A stretch of DNA of 64,000 bases from a filamentous cyanobacterium CCP2 (GCA_003003615.1 PVWD01000001.1:34873-98872); one strand, 5' to 3'; shown: positions 46,236 through 54,058, counted from the stretch's first letter. Notes: generated by a model from the letters alone, not told the origin. Program-made: numbers and translations.

Positions 46236-47056
46236 AGCTGTAGTAGAAGTTGTGTGTGAGTTTTCATATCGGTTTCCAACCACTCAATTAACAGGTACGC
46301 AGCATCCAAAATTCGGCTGGCTTGTTTCCATTTCCGGTGAAGGAGATTGATAGATGCTTTAGACCAGGGCAGAGAGGAAGCATACAGCCCATAATTCATC
46401 TCATCTGGAGACTCATCAAGCCAGAGATTTTCAGTTTCATGACCCAGGAGTTTCAATGCCAGAGGCAGGAACTGTAAGGGTGTAGTGAGTTCACAACAAA
46501 GTCGCCTCAATCGTTTGTTGTCAATGCGATCGGGATGATGAATGTCTTTGTAAGAAACTTGATGCGTTTCAAATTCACTATCAAACCATTCGCTACCTTC
46601 CGGTTCTACATCATCCAACCAATAGCGCCCCTCTTTACTGAATGGGATCAGCAGTTTCCACCCCATCCTCAAGTTTTCAATTCCTTCCTCCATTTGCCAA
46701 TCCACACCCATTGACGTAATCGGGATAGCCTGAAGTCGTTCTTCGTGAGCACTTTCCACTGCCCAAAATGACATTGGAAACAGGTGAGTATAAACCAGTG
46801 TGATGAACTCTAATTCCCTTGAGCTGTGGTGATTTTCTGAAAAAACTGTTTTAGAGTTGTCTTCATTAACGGGCAAATAGAGAGAAGTTTGGCTAGCTGT
46901 CCATTCAGAGGGGAAAAAGTGCTGGTAAAGTACTAATAGTTGATAAGTATTGAGTTGGGCTTCCAGGTAGTCAAAGGCTTTAGATGGATTGATTATGAAC
47001 TGGTACTGACGGAGGCTGTAGATTGCTTCCGCTGTAGTGCTGGGAACGAAAGTCAT
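46208..47056 (-). CDS. PRTRC-cassette protein, F-like
   Basis: A 282-residue protein I cannot name with certainty. It sits between protein C and protein B, as PRTRC protein F often does, and has a Trp-rich, acidic middle (LDDVEPEGSEWFDSEFETHQ) and helical ends. Its ATG lies 2 bases after the protein C stop. No motif of known function is visible. Confidence 0.55.
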   Translation of the reverse strand: MTFVPSTTAEAIYSLRQYQFIINPSKAFDYLEAQLNTYQLLVLYQHFFPSEWTASQTSLYLPVNEDNSKTVFSENHHSSRELEFITLVYTHLFPMSFWAVESAHEERLQAIPITSMGVDWQMEEGIENLRMGWKLLIPFSKEGRYWLDDVEPEGSEWFDSEFETHQVSYKDIHHPDRIDNKRLRRLCCELTTPLQFLPLALKLLGHETENLWLDESPDEMNYGLYASSLPWSKASINLLHRKWKQASRILDAAYLLIEWLETDMKTHTQLLLQLWTRALKRI

Positions 47057-47058
47057 GG

Positions 47059-47496
47059 CTAAAATCCTTCAGGAATACCGCCGGATGTTGGGGGACAGGA
47101 AGTTAGGGCTTTCAATGACTGGTTGACTGCTTGTGTGAATGCGATGCCAGTGGCGATCGCTTCCTCAATCTGCGTTGCCCATTGCTCGGCATTCCTCCAG
47201 TCAATTCCGGTCATCATTTGATGTTGCCGGAGCTGGTAACACATTTGTACAGCTGGATTTACCTCTTCAGGCACAGCTTTCAAAAATTCCAGTGGAGAAA
47301 CCCCTTTTCGACCTGGCTTTTTGATAATACGGATGGGTTCTCCTTCTTTGCGCTCAATATCTGCATTTGCCAGTTCAGCACAGAGTGGAGTAAAAGCATC
47401 GCGTAGGAGCTGGTCGTCAATGGCGATCGCGTCGGGTAGCCAGTGTTGTTGCCCTTCATAGATCACGAGTCGTTTATTAGTTGTGTTGGTAGTCAT
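47059..47496 (-). CDS. PRTRC-system protein C, ubiquitin-like, with C-terminal extension
   Basis: A 145-residue protein. Residues ~8-65 match protein C: RLVIYEGQQHWLPD, then AFTPLCAELANADIE and RIIKKPGRKG, with a beta-grasp (ubiquitin-like) order of strands. Proteobacterial protein C is ~72 residues and ends at the equivalent Gly; here 80 residues of helical sequence follow residue 65 (VSPLEFLKAVPEEV and so on, ending GIPEGF). With E1 and JAMM neighbours, cleavage after Gly65 would yield a conjugatable form. This processing is inference. Confidence 0.72.
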   Translation of the reverse strand: MTTNTTNKRLVIYEGQQHWLPDAIAIDDQLLRDAFTPLCAELANADIERKEGEPIRIIKKPGRKGVSPLEFLKAVPEEVNPAVQMCYQLRQHQMMTGIDWRNAEQWATQIEEAIATGIAFTQAVNQSLKALTSCPPTSGGIPEGF

Positions 47497-47501
47497 AACT
47501 G

Positions 47502-48164
47502 TTAAAACAATGAAATTTGAGTCTGGCTATTGCTGCTTGATTTAGAAGCAGCAGGACTGGTTTTGCTTACCTGTACTTGAGGTTGGATTGCCTGTTTAGG
47601 CGTGGCTTTAGCAGTTTGAGTCTGGGCAATATTGCGGCGAACTTGGCGGTTGGGAAAATCAGCTTTTAGGTCGTCTAGAAGTTGGGCGATCGCAGGTGGA
47701 AGTGAACCCAATTCTTCCTGATTTAGCATTGCCACAATGGGAAAATCACCATGACTGCTGGCAGCTAACAGTACAGGTCTGTTTCCTGGTTGTCCTGTAC
47801 TGGGCAACAGAGTGATCACAACCTGAACTTTACACTGCTCGAAAATATAAGGTTCTGATTGTGATTGAGCAGGGGATGCAGAATTTGAGGATTCTTGGTT
47901 GTTGGAAGCTGCTTCTAAATTCTCTTGATCCAGTTCATCCTCTTCATCAGTTTGTTCTTCTTCGTCAGTTGCCGAATGCAAGAGTTTCAAAAAGTCGGAA
48001 TGACCTGCTTCATAGCGCTCTCGATCGAACAACAACCCAAGAGCATGAAAGCGTTCTTCAGCCGTATTTTTGCCATTGGTGCTTTTGGCGATCGCGTCCA
48101 ATTTAGTTGCCGTAGTCGTTAAATTTGCGGCAGCGATCGCTTCTTCTGGTGTCAGCCATTTCAT
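47502..48164 (-). CDS. PRTRC-system protein E-like
   Basis: A 220-residue protein with an N-terminal helical part (WLTPEEAIAAANLTTTATK), an acidic linker (DEEEQTDEEDELDQ), and a domain (CKVQVVITLLPSTGQPGNRP through LDDLKADFP) resembling PRTRC protein E's beta-rich unit. The Ser/Thr/Gln-rich tail ends SQTQISLF, a possible sliding-clamp-like peptide. The start at 48164 is taken because GGAAC precedes it; 48233 would add 23 residues. Family match is moderate. Confidence 0.6.
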   Translation of the reverse strand: MKWLTPEEAIAAANLTTTATKLDAIAKSTNGKNTAEERFHALGLLFDRERYEAGHSDFLKLLHSATDEEEQTDEEDELDQENLEAASNNQESSNSASPAQSQSEPYIFEQCKVQVVITLLPSTGQPGNRPVLLAASSHGDFPIVAMLNQEELGSLPPAIAQLLDDLKADFPNRQVRRNIAQTQTAKATPKQAIQPQVQVSKTSPAASKSSSNSQTQISLF

Positions 48165-48221
48165 AACAAGTTCCAAGTTGTGGTCTAGCTGAAATGGCGG
48201 TAGCCAGGGCAATTTTAAAGA

Positions 48222-48255
48222 AGCCAGCAGCAAGGACGTGTTTGGGCTGCTGGCT
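48222..48255. other. strong hairpin, 10-base arms, between Gp157-like and protein E genes
   Basis: AGCCAGCAGC (48222-48231) is perfectly complementary to GCTGCTGGCT (48246-48255), with a 14-base loop. On the minus strand it falls between the Gp157-like stop and the protein E start. There is no U-tract, so it is more likely an mRNA processing, attenuation or stability element than a terminator. Confidence 0.5.
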
Positions 48256-48266
48256 GACGAAAGGGT

Positions 48267-48851
48267 TTACTGCTCTGCCAGAAGTGAGTTTTTGAAATCT
48301 TGAATCGCTGTGGCTGTCAGTGAATAAATGACACGCCGCCTGCGTTCGATGTGAGTGCCGTCAACCGGAATTCCTTGCTTCCAAGCAGCAATGATTGCTT
48401 TCTTATCGGCAGAATAAGTAACTTTCTTTTTGCGGAACTCATCCGGCAACTCCTCGGCATCCACTAGCAATTCGCAACTGGGAGGGTTTTCGCGAATGGT
48501 AATGCGAAGCGAATGTCCGACGACTTCATCGGGCAGTCCTCCTGCTATGTTTTGCTCCAGAATGCTCTGATCAAGAGCCTGTCGCCATCGCTCCAAGCGA
48601 TCGAGTGCTGCCTGGTGTACTGCTTTCAAATGTTCCAGCCGTTGTTTGATACCTGCGATCTCTGCATCAAGTTGGAAGGCTAGCTCGGCATGAAGATCGA
48701 TCGCATCTTCTTGCGCTTCCTGAGTTTCCCAGATCGCTGCGAGAAGTTCTGCTTCTTCGTCGGCTGTTTGGGAGTGAGTCAGCAGATCCCAAAGTTCTGC
48801 TGCTGCTTGGGAGAGTCCTGACAAGGATTGTTGAGCTAGAGAGAAGGTCAT
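48267..48851 (-). CDS. siphovirus Gp157-like protein
   Basis: A 194-residue protein with a long N-terminal coiled coil (TADEEAELLAAIWETQEA and DAEIAGIKQRLEHLKA) and the C-terminal family signature: HSLRITIRENPPSCELL, LPDEFRKKKVTYSADKKAI and AWKQGIPVDGTHIERRR. Gp157 proteins come from phages and plasmids, often near ssDNA recombination genes. The role is unclear; phage resistance was reported for the S. thermophilus founder. The ATG at 48851 follows GGAGG by 8 bases. Confidence 0.85.
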   Translation of the reverse strand: MTFSLAQQSLSGLSQAAAELWDLLTHSQTADEEAELLAAIWETQEAQEDAIDLHAELAFQLDAEIAGIKQRLEHLKAVHQAALDRLERWRQALDQSILEQNIAGGLPDEVVGHSLRITIRENPPSCELLVDAEELPDEFRKKKVTYSADKKAIIAAWKQGIPVDGTHIERRRRVIYSLTATAIQDFKNSLLAEQ

Positions 48852-48853
48852 GA

Positions 48854-49075
48854 CTACCACCTCCCACATGATTCGTAATAGTCCCGTTCTGCTTCAATGT
48901 CTGCCAAAATCATCAGAGTGTTTGAATTAATGTCTTCTTCTGAAGATTGCTCAGATTCAAGAGAGAGATCAGGAAGGGTTATTGTTACTAGTGTTAAGTG
49001 ATGAGTAGAGCTGGTTGTCAGAGTTTGCATAGGGGTAGCCTTGATCACACTGTATGGACCAGCGCGATAGCGCAT
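48854..49075 (-). CDS. small acidic protein, unknown function
   Basis: 73 residues from an ATG that overlaps the preceding stop (TAATG) and has AGAGG at 4 bases. Its end abuts the Gp157-like ribosome-binding site. Sequence is Ser/Thr-rich with an acidic C-terminal helix (DINSNTLMILADIEAERDYYE). Placement in a tight operon supports it being real; an internal ATG at 49030 would give 58 residues. Confidence 0.5.
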   Translation of the reverse strand: MRYRAGPYSVIKATPMQTLTTSSTHHLTLVTITLPDLSLESEQSSEEDINSNTLMILADIEAERDYYESCGRW

Positions 49076-49818
49076 TACCTCTGTGCCATAAACCGCTGAA
49101 TGCTTCTAGCACATACAATACATCGAGCTTCCCGGTTCCCTTTAAACCCTAATTTCCAGGCAGGTGTGCGAATTAGTTTACCGTTACGGGTATGAATAAT
49201 CAATCCATAGCGGGCACCATCCCAAGCAAGGCTACTATCAGCACTGTAAGCCAAACCCCGTAGATGATTGAGGGCAACGGTCCAGTTGCACCCATAGATA
49301 TGAAACCGTTGAGGGTATTGCTGACAAAGGGTTTTCAATTGGCGCAGCATTTTGTAAGCGATCGCCCGTTCCTCTGAATTTTCAGATTTACCTTGGCGCA
49401 TCAGCATTACTAATTCACCAATTCCCACAATCCTGCTGCATCGCAGGTAGTAATTGAGATACTTCTTGGGTGTTCCCCAGCCCCACACCGGAACCATTTT
49501 GACAGGTGGTTCCCTAAAATTTTGCTTGAGCCATTGGCGTGCAATTACCCAGTTTTGATAGGTTGCTTCTGAATCTCCGATCACGTCAGGGGCACTCACC
49601 CAAACATAATTGCCTGAAACGGCAACTTCCATGTATCGAGCCACATCTAACGTACCGCCATGCCTGAAGTAGTGATAGGCATCAGAGTCTAAAGCCACCC
49701 TGTGAAATCCTTGAACCAAATGAATTTGTGTTGGATTCACAAGGACTCGATGCACACCCGCCTGTCGCAGCATCAATGCATCATTTCTGCCAGAAAGCCC
49801 ACTGAAGTAGAAACGCAT
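49075..49818 (-). CDS. TGT/DpdA-like base-exchange enzyme candidate
   Basis: A 247-residue protein resembling tRNA-guanine transglycosylase/DpdA folds. It has a LDSDAYHYF segment (Asp44, comparable to DSGGFQ), VSAPDVIGDSEATYQNW, VPVWGWGTPKKYLNYY and GIGELV. A SADSSLAWDGARYG motif (Asp194) corresponds to the catalytic VDSTSW region, and a C-terminal CIVCARS Cys pair follows. These enzymes swap guanine for a 7-deazaguanine. DpdA acts on DNA; in phages small TGT-like versions are common. It is operon-linked with PRTRC genes. A GTG at 49830 is the alternative start. tRNA or DNA as target cannot be told from sequence. Confidence 0.65.
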   Translation of the reverse strand: MRFYFSGLSGRNDALMLRQAGVHRVLVNPTQIHLVQGFHRVALDSDAYHYFRHGGTLDVARYMEVAVSGNYVWVSAPDVIGDSEATYQNWVIARQWLKQNFREPPVKMVPVWGWGTPKKYLNYYLRCSRIVGIGELVMLMRQGKSENSEERAIAYKMLRQLKTLCQQYPQRFHIYGCNWTVALNHLRGLAYSADSSLAWDGARYGLIIHTRNGKLIRTPAWKLGFKGNREARCIVCARSIQRFMAQR

Positions 49819-49822
49819 GAAG

Positions 49823-50107
49823 CTACTCACTATCCTGTTGCAAAGTTGCTAGAGCGTTTTGGATGCTTGGTAAGGCATCTTCATCAGCAACAGGTACAAG
49901 TCGATAAATTCGAGTATTTTGGGTGGTGTAGCCAAAGTCCTCGATCAAGGATGCCACCAGTTCGGCTGCCCTCTGAAGCGTGCCATAGGTATGGGGTTCT
50001 TCTATTGGCAAAATAGGATAGAAAGTCTCCTGCTCTGACCACGGCAAAGGTTCATCGACCTTAACCACTACAAAAGTTGGAGGATTTGAGTTTAGCGACT
50101 CAGACAT
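49823..50107 (-). CDS. small conserved protein, unknown function
   Basis: 94 residues, soluble, with FVVVKVDEPLPWSEQE and a helical C-terminus (SLIEDFGYTTQN, IQNALATLQQDS). Not recognised. It ends just before the TGT-like gene and starts after a leader with a bulged hairpin and a motif shared with the 51890 gene's leader, so it is probably the first gene of the transcript running to 43995. Confidence 0.5.
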   Translation of the reverse strand: MSESLNSNPPTFVVVKVDEPLPWSEQETFYPILPIEEPHTYGTLQRAAELVASLIEDFGYTTQNTRIYRLVPVADEDALPSIQNALATLQQDSE

Positions 50108-50129
50108 AGACCTCTCCAGATTAGTAAAC

Positions 50130-50152
50130 AGGTGAGGGCATATAGCCCACCT
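50130..50152. other. bulged hairpin in the 50107 gene leader
   Basis: AGGTGAGGGC (50130-50139) can pair with GCCCACCT (50145-50152) with a one-base bulge and a 5-base loop (ATATA). It lies 23 bases upstream of the ATG at 50107 in the expected 5' untranslated region and might affect translation. Confidence 0.35.
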
Positions 50153-50160
50153 AAGTTGTC

Positions 50161-50175
50161 TGGAGCGGAAGCTCT
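50161..50175 (-). promoter_or_regulatory. shared leader motif, copy 1 (AGAGCTTCCGCTCCA)
   Basis: On the minus strand, AGAGCTTCCGCTCCA 54-68 bases upstream of the 50107 start. A near-identical copy (one mismatch) lies upstream of the 51890 gene. GAGC and GCTC within it can form a 4-base hairpin. Confidence 0.4.
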
Positions 50176-50207
50176 ACCGCGATCGCGATATCATGTTGTA
50201 CTTGGGG

Positions 50208-51383
50208 TTAGGGGACAAACAGGTCCAATTGGACAGGTTTACTAGGTCCTGTCAGTTCTCTCCAATGTTGGTCAAAAGCTTTCAAGTTACGACATTTGTT
50301 TTTTGCCAGCTTGGGAGCAACGACATAGAATTCCTCGAAAGCTGGATAAACGCCTTCTTGGCGTTGGTAGCGATAGCATCGTTTGCCGTACAAGTCTTCT
50401 ACTGGAACATGATGATTTTGGCAAATCGCTTCTAACTTGGATTCCATCTGAGCTTTGTTGCCTTCATTGATGAGAACCACGTTGCGATCGGAGTTGACGT
50501 AGGGCTTGCCGTTCTTCCCAATTAGTTGTTTGTAAGTGCGTTGCACGTGATAGATTGCCCACTGTAATTGCTGTAATAGCTGCTCTAATTCATCAAAGGC
50601 AGACTGATTACCACTTCTTGCCATCAGGTCGTAAGCAGTTCCTGATGAGAATAGGTGCATTCGCGGATTAAACGCCAGGGCGTTCATCTCCATCAGCAGT
50701 GTGAATCCTGCGGCTTTGGGATCACGCTTGTAGCGAGCGATCGCCGTTTGTTTCTGTTGAAACGGGCAATAGCTACAGGCAGATTTTCTCCAGAGAACTC
50801 CGAGCGTGCGGTAGAGATATTCAATGCAATCATCGCGTGTCCATCCCCATTCGATGAGCGGATAGAGAAACTGGTGTCCTTGGCAGGTATAGCCGTCAGC
50901 TTTACCAGCTCGTTTGGTCTCATCAGCGTTGTAACCCAAATAAGGACCAAAGGCTTCCGTAATATGGTCTGCGATCCAGGCATCAAGCACCTCCCCCTTC
51001 CAGCGTTGAGCACAGATGTGAGGTCGTCCTAACCGGGGCACGGTTCCAGATTGAAGTAGGTCATGACTGAGGGGAAAGTATCCTTCAGTATGAAGCTCGT
51101 AAGGTTGGTGAGTGTCACTGAGAATGATATAACCATCTCGCTTGCTGGTAGAAGCCTTGGCAATCTGCACCAATCGAACCTTATGTTCCCGCATCAATGG
51201 GAAGAGATAGTTTTCGCACAAGTATTTGGTTTCATCGATCTCATCACCAGTTTGCGCGGTTAGCACAATTAGATTGTGGAAGTTATTGAAGGGACGAGAT
51301 TGAGGCTCCAGCATCCAACGCACGAGGATCGCTGTGCTCTCGACTCCCATGCCCCAATTGAGAAGATGCAGTTGAGGAATCAT
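50208..51383 (-). CDS. PP-loop (PAPS reductase-like) ATP pyrophosphatase
   Basis: A 391-residue protein with an N-terminal PP-loop variant (LNWGMGVESTAILVRWM, GxGxxS) that binds ATP pyrophosphate. It continues with VLTAQTGDEIDETKYL, a GYNADETKRAG segment, LYPLIEWGWTRDDCIEYL and a CSYCPFQQ Cys pair, as in phosphoadenosine-phosphosulfate reductase-like and tRNA/DNA-thiolation families. It adenylates or activates a substrate. Adjacency with the TGT-like gene suggests nucleic-acid base modification; DndC-like DNA phosphorothioation is another reading. Confidence 0.75.
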   Translation of the reverse strand: MIPQLHLLNWGMGVESTAILVRWMLEPQSRPFNNFHNLIVLTAQTGDEIDETKYLCENYLFPLMREHKVRLVQIAKASTSKRDGYIILSDTHQPYELHTEGYFPLSHDLLQSGTVPRLGRPHICAQRWKGEVLDAWIADHITEAFGPYLGYNADETKRAGKADGYTCQGHQFLYPLIEWGWTRDDCIEYLYRTLGVLWRKSACSYCPFQQKQTAIARYKRDPKAAGFTLLMEMNALAFNPRMHLFSSGTAYDLMARSGNQSAFDELEQLLQQLQWAIYHVQRTYKQLIGKNGKPYVNSDRNVVLINEGNKAQMESKLEAICQNHHVPVEDLYGKRCYRYQRQEGVYPAFEEFYVVAPKLAKNKCRNLKAFDQHWRELTGPSKPVQLDLFVP

Positions 51384-51394
51384 GGTACGGAGAT

Positions 51395-51424
51395 AAAAAA
51401 TCCTCCAGACAAATGCCTGAAGGA
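51395..51424 (-). terminator. rho-independent terminator before the PP-loop gene
   Basis: On the minus strand TCCTTCAG-GCATTTGT-CTGGAGGA forms an 8-pair stem (one G-U) followed by six U. It ends the transcript of the 51450-51890 gene. Confidence 0.7.
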
Positions 51425-51449
51425 GCCAGCAGAAGGGAGATAGAGGTTC

Positions 51450-51890
51450 TTAAATGGCGTTTCCTGTTCGTTCAGTGATATGTAGGAACCCAGCGTTCGT
51501 GCCTTCTGGGTTTGCCTGAGCGATGACATAGAAGAATGCTTCTGCATCTGATTGCTTGACGATCAGGTAAGGATAGCCCTCCTGAGTTAAACCAGCCTGA
51601 TGGATTTGACTACCAATCAACCTGGTGAGTTCTTGCTGATAGGGGTTCATTACAATGTCCTGCTGGGTCTGCGCTTGCCGAAGCCAGTTATGAAAGTCAA
51701 TGCTTTCAGGTTCTGGTATGCGATCGCTAGGTTTAAGTTTGCGAGTGCGATCGTATATCGCCTCTGGCACTACACTTTTCAGATGTGCATCAACAGCATT
51801 GAAATTTATGGTGTGGAGGTTGCTCCAAGGAAGGCTGACATGAAAGCGATGAGGTTCACCAACCAGGTTGAAGTTGAGATAGTGCTCCAT
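51450..51890 (-). CDS. small conserved protein, unknown function
   Basis: A 146-residue soluble protein I do not recognise. It contains FHVSLPWSNLHTINF and FHNWLRQAQTQQDIVMNPY. It is its own transcript: a shared leader motif lies just upstream and a terminator just downstream. Its location between a PP-loop gene and an AT-rich module gives no function. Confidence 0.55.
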   Translation of the reverse strand: MEHYLNFNLVGEPHRFHVSLPWSNLHTINFNAVDAHLKSVVPEAIYDRTRKLKPSDRIPEPESIDFHNWLRQAQTQQDIVMNPYQQELTRLIGSQIHQAGLTQEGYPYLIVKQSDAEAFFYVIAQANPEGTNAGFLHITERTGNAI

Positions 51891-51921
51891 ATTGCTTAGA
51901 GATTTAAAGATCTGAGAGCAT

Positions 51922-51936
51922 TGGAGCGGTAGCTCT
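51922..51936 (-). promoter_or_regulatory. shared leader motif, copy 2 (AGAGCTACCGCTCCA)
   Basis: On the minus strand, AGAGCTACCGCTCCA 32-46 bases upstream of the 51890 start. It differs in one position from copy 1 at 50161-50175. Confidence 0.4.
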
Positions 51937-51943
51937 GAAGCTA

Positions 51944-51991
51944 ACTTAGGGAATAAAACTTTGGACTTTTAGTTGCATTTATTCCCTAAGT
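51944..51991. repeat. perfect 14-base inverted repeat with 20-base spacer
   Basis: ACTTAGGGAATAAA (51944-51957) and TTTATTCCCTAAGT (51978-51991) are exact complements. The region is non-coding, upstream of the 51890 gene and downstream of the 52172 gene. No U-tract; it may be a protein-binding site, a cruciform or the remnant ends of a small element. Confidence 0.6.
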
Positions 51992-52171
51992 CAAACACAG
52001 GGATGTTTAACCAGCAGAATAGGTAGGTTAGATGGTTCAGTGTATAGCTTGCCTAGAAACCACTGCGATCGTGGTTTGACGTTGGGATCTGGGTAAATGT
52101 CTTGACAGTACCATTGGTTGTGAGTCAGGTAGCACGGCTCGCCCAAGGAGAAGGTTGAATTATTAATATAA

Positions 52172-52933
52172 TTAAGGGTTGTTTAGCATTTTTTGCATTT
52201 CAGGAATAGGACCTAACTCGTCTTTAAAGAGCTTACAGAGGTACTGTATTTCGCCTTTTTCTAAAGTAAAAAACCCTCCTGAATTTATCTTTTGATTGGC
52301 AAGTTGAAGAACCCTTAACGGGTAAGCAAGCATTGCATGTTCCGGATCAAAAAGGTAGATATTAGACGAATCAGTCAAGTAATCTTTTACGGCTAGTCTT
52401 AGTCCATTATTAATAATTTTTTCAAAATGCTTAGGTATAGTAGGCTCCAAAAATTTAGCTTCCTTATAGTTGGCATATTCTCGTTTTTCCATCAGCCAAC
52501 TTAATGGATCATCATATTCAATAGTTTGTGATAATAGAAGGTGACCAGGATTTTGTCTCTTAAACTCCTCTAATACAACCTTGTGTGTTTGTCCTTCCCT
52601 TTTAATGGGAGCATGACCAGGTTGGGCATTAATAGAAAAAGGTTTACTCCCAACATAGAAGATACAAATTCTATCAAGAGCAAGCAGTGCTCGAAACGCA
52701 TAAAATGTCGCATAATAAAGTTTTACAGTTGCCCACGTTGACAATTCTTCTTCTAGACTTCGGAAAGCGTTACCAATTGAAACGATAGAAGAATAGATAT
52801 AACCAGCAGCATCATTTTTTAGATGATTTGCCAACGTGTTTGATTCCGGTAAATTCAAATACCTACTGATTATTTGAGGATTAGTTAAGCTAACTAAAAG
52901 TGTCGATAAATAACTTTGTGCTTTGTGGCTCAT
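52172..52933 (-). CDS. HEPN-like candidate protein paired with DGQHR gene
   Basis: A 253-residue mainly helical protein, distinctly AT-rich and without HIP1 sites unlike its neighbours, suggesting later acquisition. A helix with aromatic and basic residues (WATVKLYYATFYAFRALLAL) and nearby helices resemble the HEPN helical bundle, but the canonical RxxxxxH motif is not clear, so the call is weak. It is 87 bases after the DGQHR gene on the same strand; the two likely form an inserted module. Function unknown. Confidence 0.45.
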   Translation of the reverse strand: MSHKAQSYLSTLLVSLTNPQIISRYLNLPESNTLANHLKNDAAGYIYSSIVSIGNAFRSLEEELSTWATVKLYYATFYAFRALLALDRICIFYVGSKPFSINAQPGHAPIKREGQTHKVVLEEFKRQNPGHLLLSQTIEYDDPLSWLMEKREYANYKEAKFLEPTIPKHFEKIINNGLRLAVKDYLTDSSNIYLFDPEHAMLAYPLRVLQLANQKINSGGFFTLEKGEIQYLCKLFKDELGPIPEMQKMLNNP

Positions 52934-53020
52934 ACTAGGTGAACTTTCAGTTTTCTACTGAACTAACAACACTAAACAGGGAGAATGAGAAATAAACACA
53001 AAAAAATCTCATTCTGAGGA

Positions 53021-54058
53021 TCAAATCTCAAGTTCACCGGGACTTTCATTTTCAGGGGTAAATACTTCGACTAATTTCTGATATATCTGCCTTTGAGCGT
53101 CCTTCCCACCTAAACCCTTTACGTCTTGCTGGTGTATCAGATCACTTTCACTAAGGGAAATAATGCTCTCTATAGTTTCAACCTTAAAAGAACGTTTTTG
53201 ATAACAATAAGGGATTATACGCAATTGTAGAAAATCTATAGCTCCTGAAAACCCCGCTGCGTACTGAAAGGCATTGGATGAGCTATCCCACTCATCTTTA
53301 TACTTGTTACGCAATGCCACAAAAAAGTTAAGAACTATATGCTTCTGAGTTTCAAGTTCATAGACATCTATTTGTTCAAAACTACCTTTATCCTCAACTA
53401 ATGGCTTAATCGCCGTAACAGCTGTGGATACAGCTATACCTCCTTTACGTTTAGGGGCACCTGGAAATTTGATTTGATTAAAATATGGTGATTCATTTTC
53501 TTCATTCAAAAACGTTGCAATATCTCGTGCTCGAACAGCAGCAGGATCAACTACAGGTTCACTTGCTAATCCATATAAGTCAAAGACCAAACTCCTTGGA
53601 ACAGTTTTTTGTTCTGTATTTATTGATAAAAATATATCAGCACATTCTTGTGTAGTTAGATTTTCATATATTGCAACAGGAACTTCTAGACCTGACACAG
53701 ACGAATTTTCTTCAACAGCAGCTTTGATGCCTGCTACTCTATGCTGTCCATCGATTATTTGAGCTGACCTAGATATATTGGAGAAACTGATATTTCCATT
53801 GTTTTTCTGAATTGGATTCTGTTCACTAATCCAATTCAAAACGATGGCACCTGGATAGTCCCCTCCTGATAAAGTAAACTCTTTTATACTGTTAATCCGC
53901 CTAGAACTTAAAATCCGTTGAACAGCACCCGGTTCGTTGTCCCTTCCACGAATTGAAGCGTAACTAATCTGCGTTAGTAGATCAAAGGGTAACTTGGTTA
54001 AAATAATATTTCTTTTAGATTGCCTAACTTCTATGTACGGAAAAGAATAGTTTGCCAT
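53021..54058 (-). CDS. DGQHR-domain protein (DndB/ParB-like)
   Basis: A 345-residue protein with the diagnostic motif IIDGQHRVAGIKAA (Asp103-Arg107), then FLSINTEQKTVPRSLVFDL, which is typical of the DGQHR family. Related proteins occur with DNA-modification and defence clusters (DndB-like regulators, DpdB-like). It is AT-rich and has a preference for A/T-ending codons. It is upstream of the HEPN-like gene. A regulatory or nuclease-associated role in defence is possible. Confidence 0.82.
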   Translation of the reverse strand: MANYSFPYIEVRQSKRNIILTKLPFDLLTQISYASIRGRDNEPGAVQRILSSRRINSIKEFTLSGGDYPGAIVLNWISEQNPIQKNNGNISFSNISRSAQIIDGQHRVAGIKAAVEENSSVSGLEVPVAIYENLTTQECADIFLSINTEQKTVPRSLVFDLYGLASEPVVDPAAVRARDIATFLNEENESPYFNQIKFPGAPKRKGGIAVSTAVTAIKPLVEDKGSFEQIDVYELETQKHIVLNFFVALRNKYKDEWDSSSNAFQYAAGFSGAIDFLQLRIIPYCYQKRSFKVETIESIISLSESDLIHQQDVKGLGGKDAQRQIYQKLVEVFTPENESPGELEI

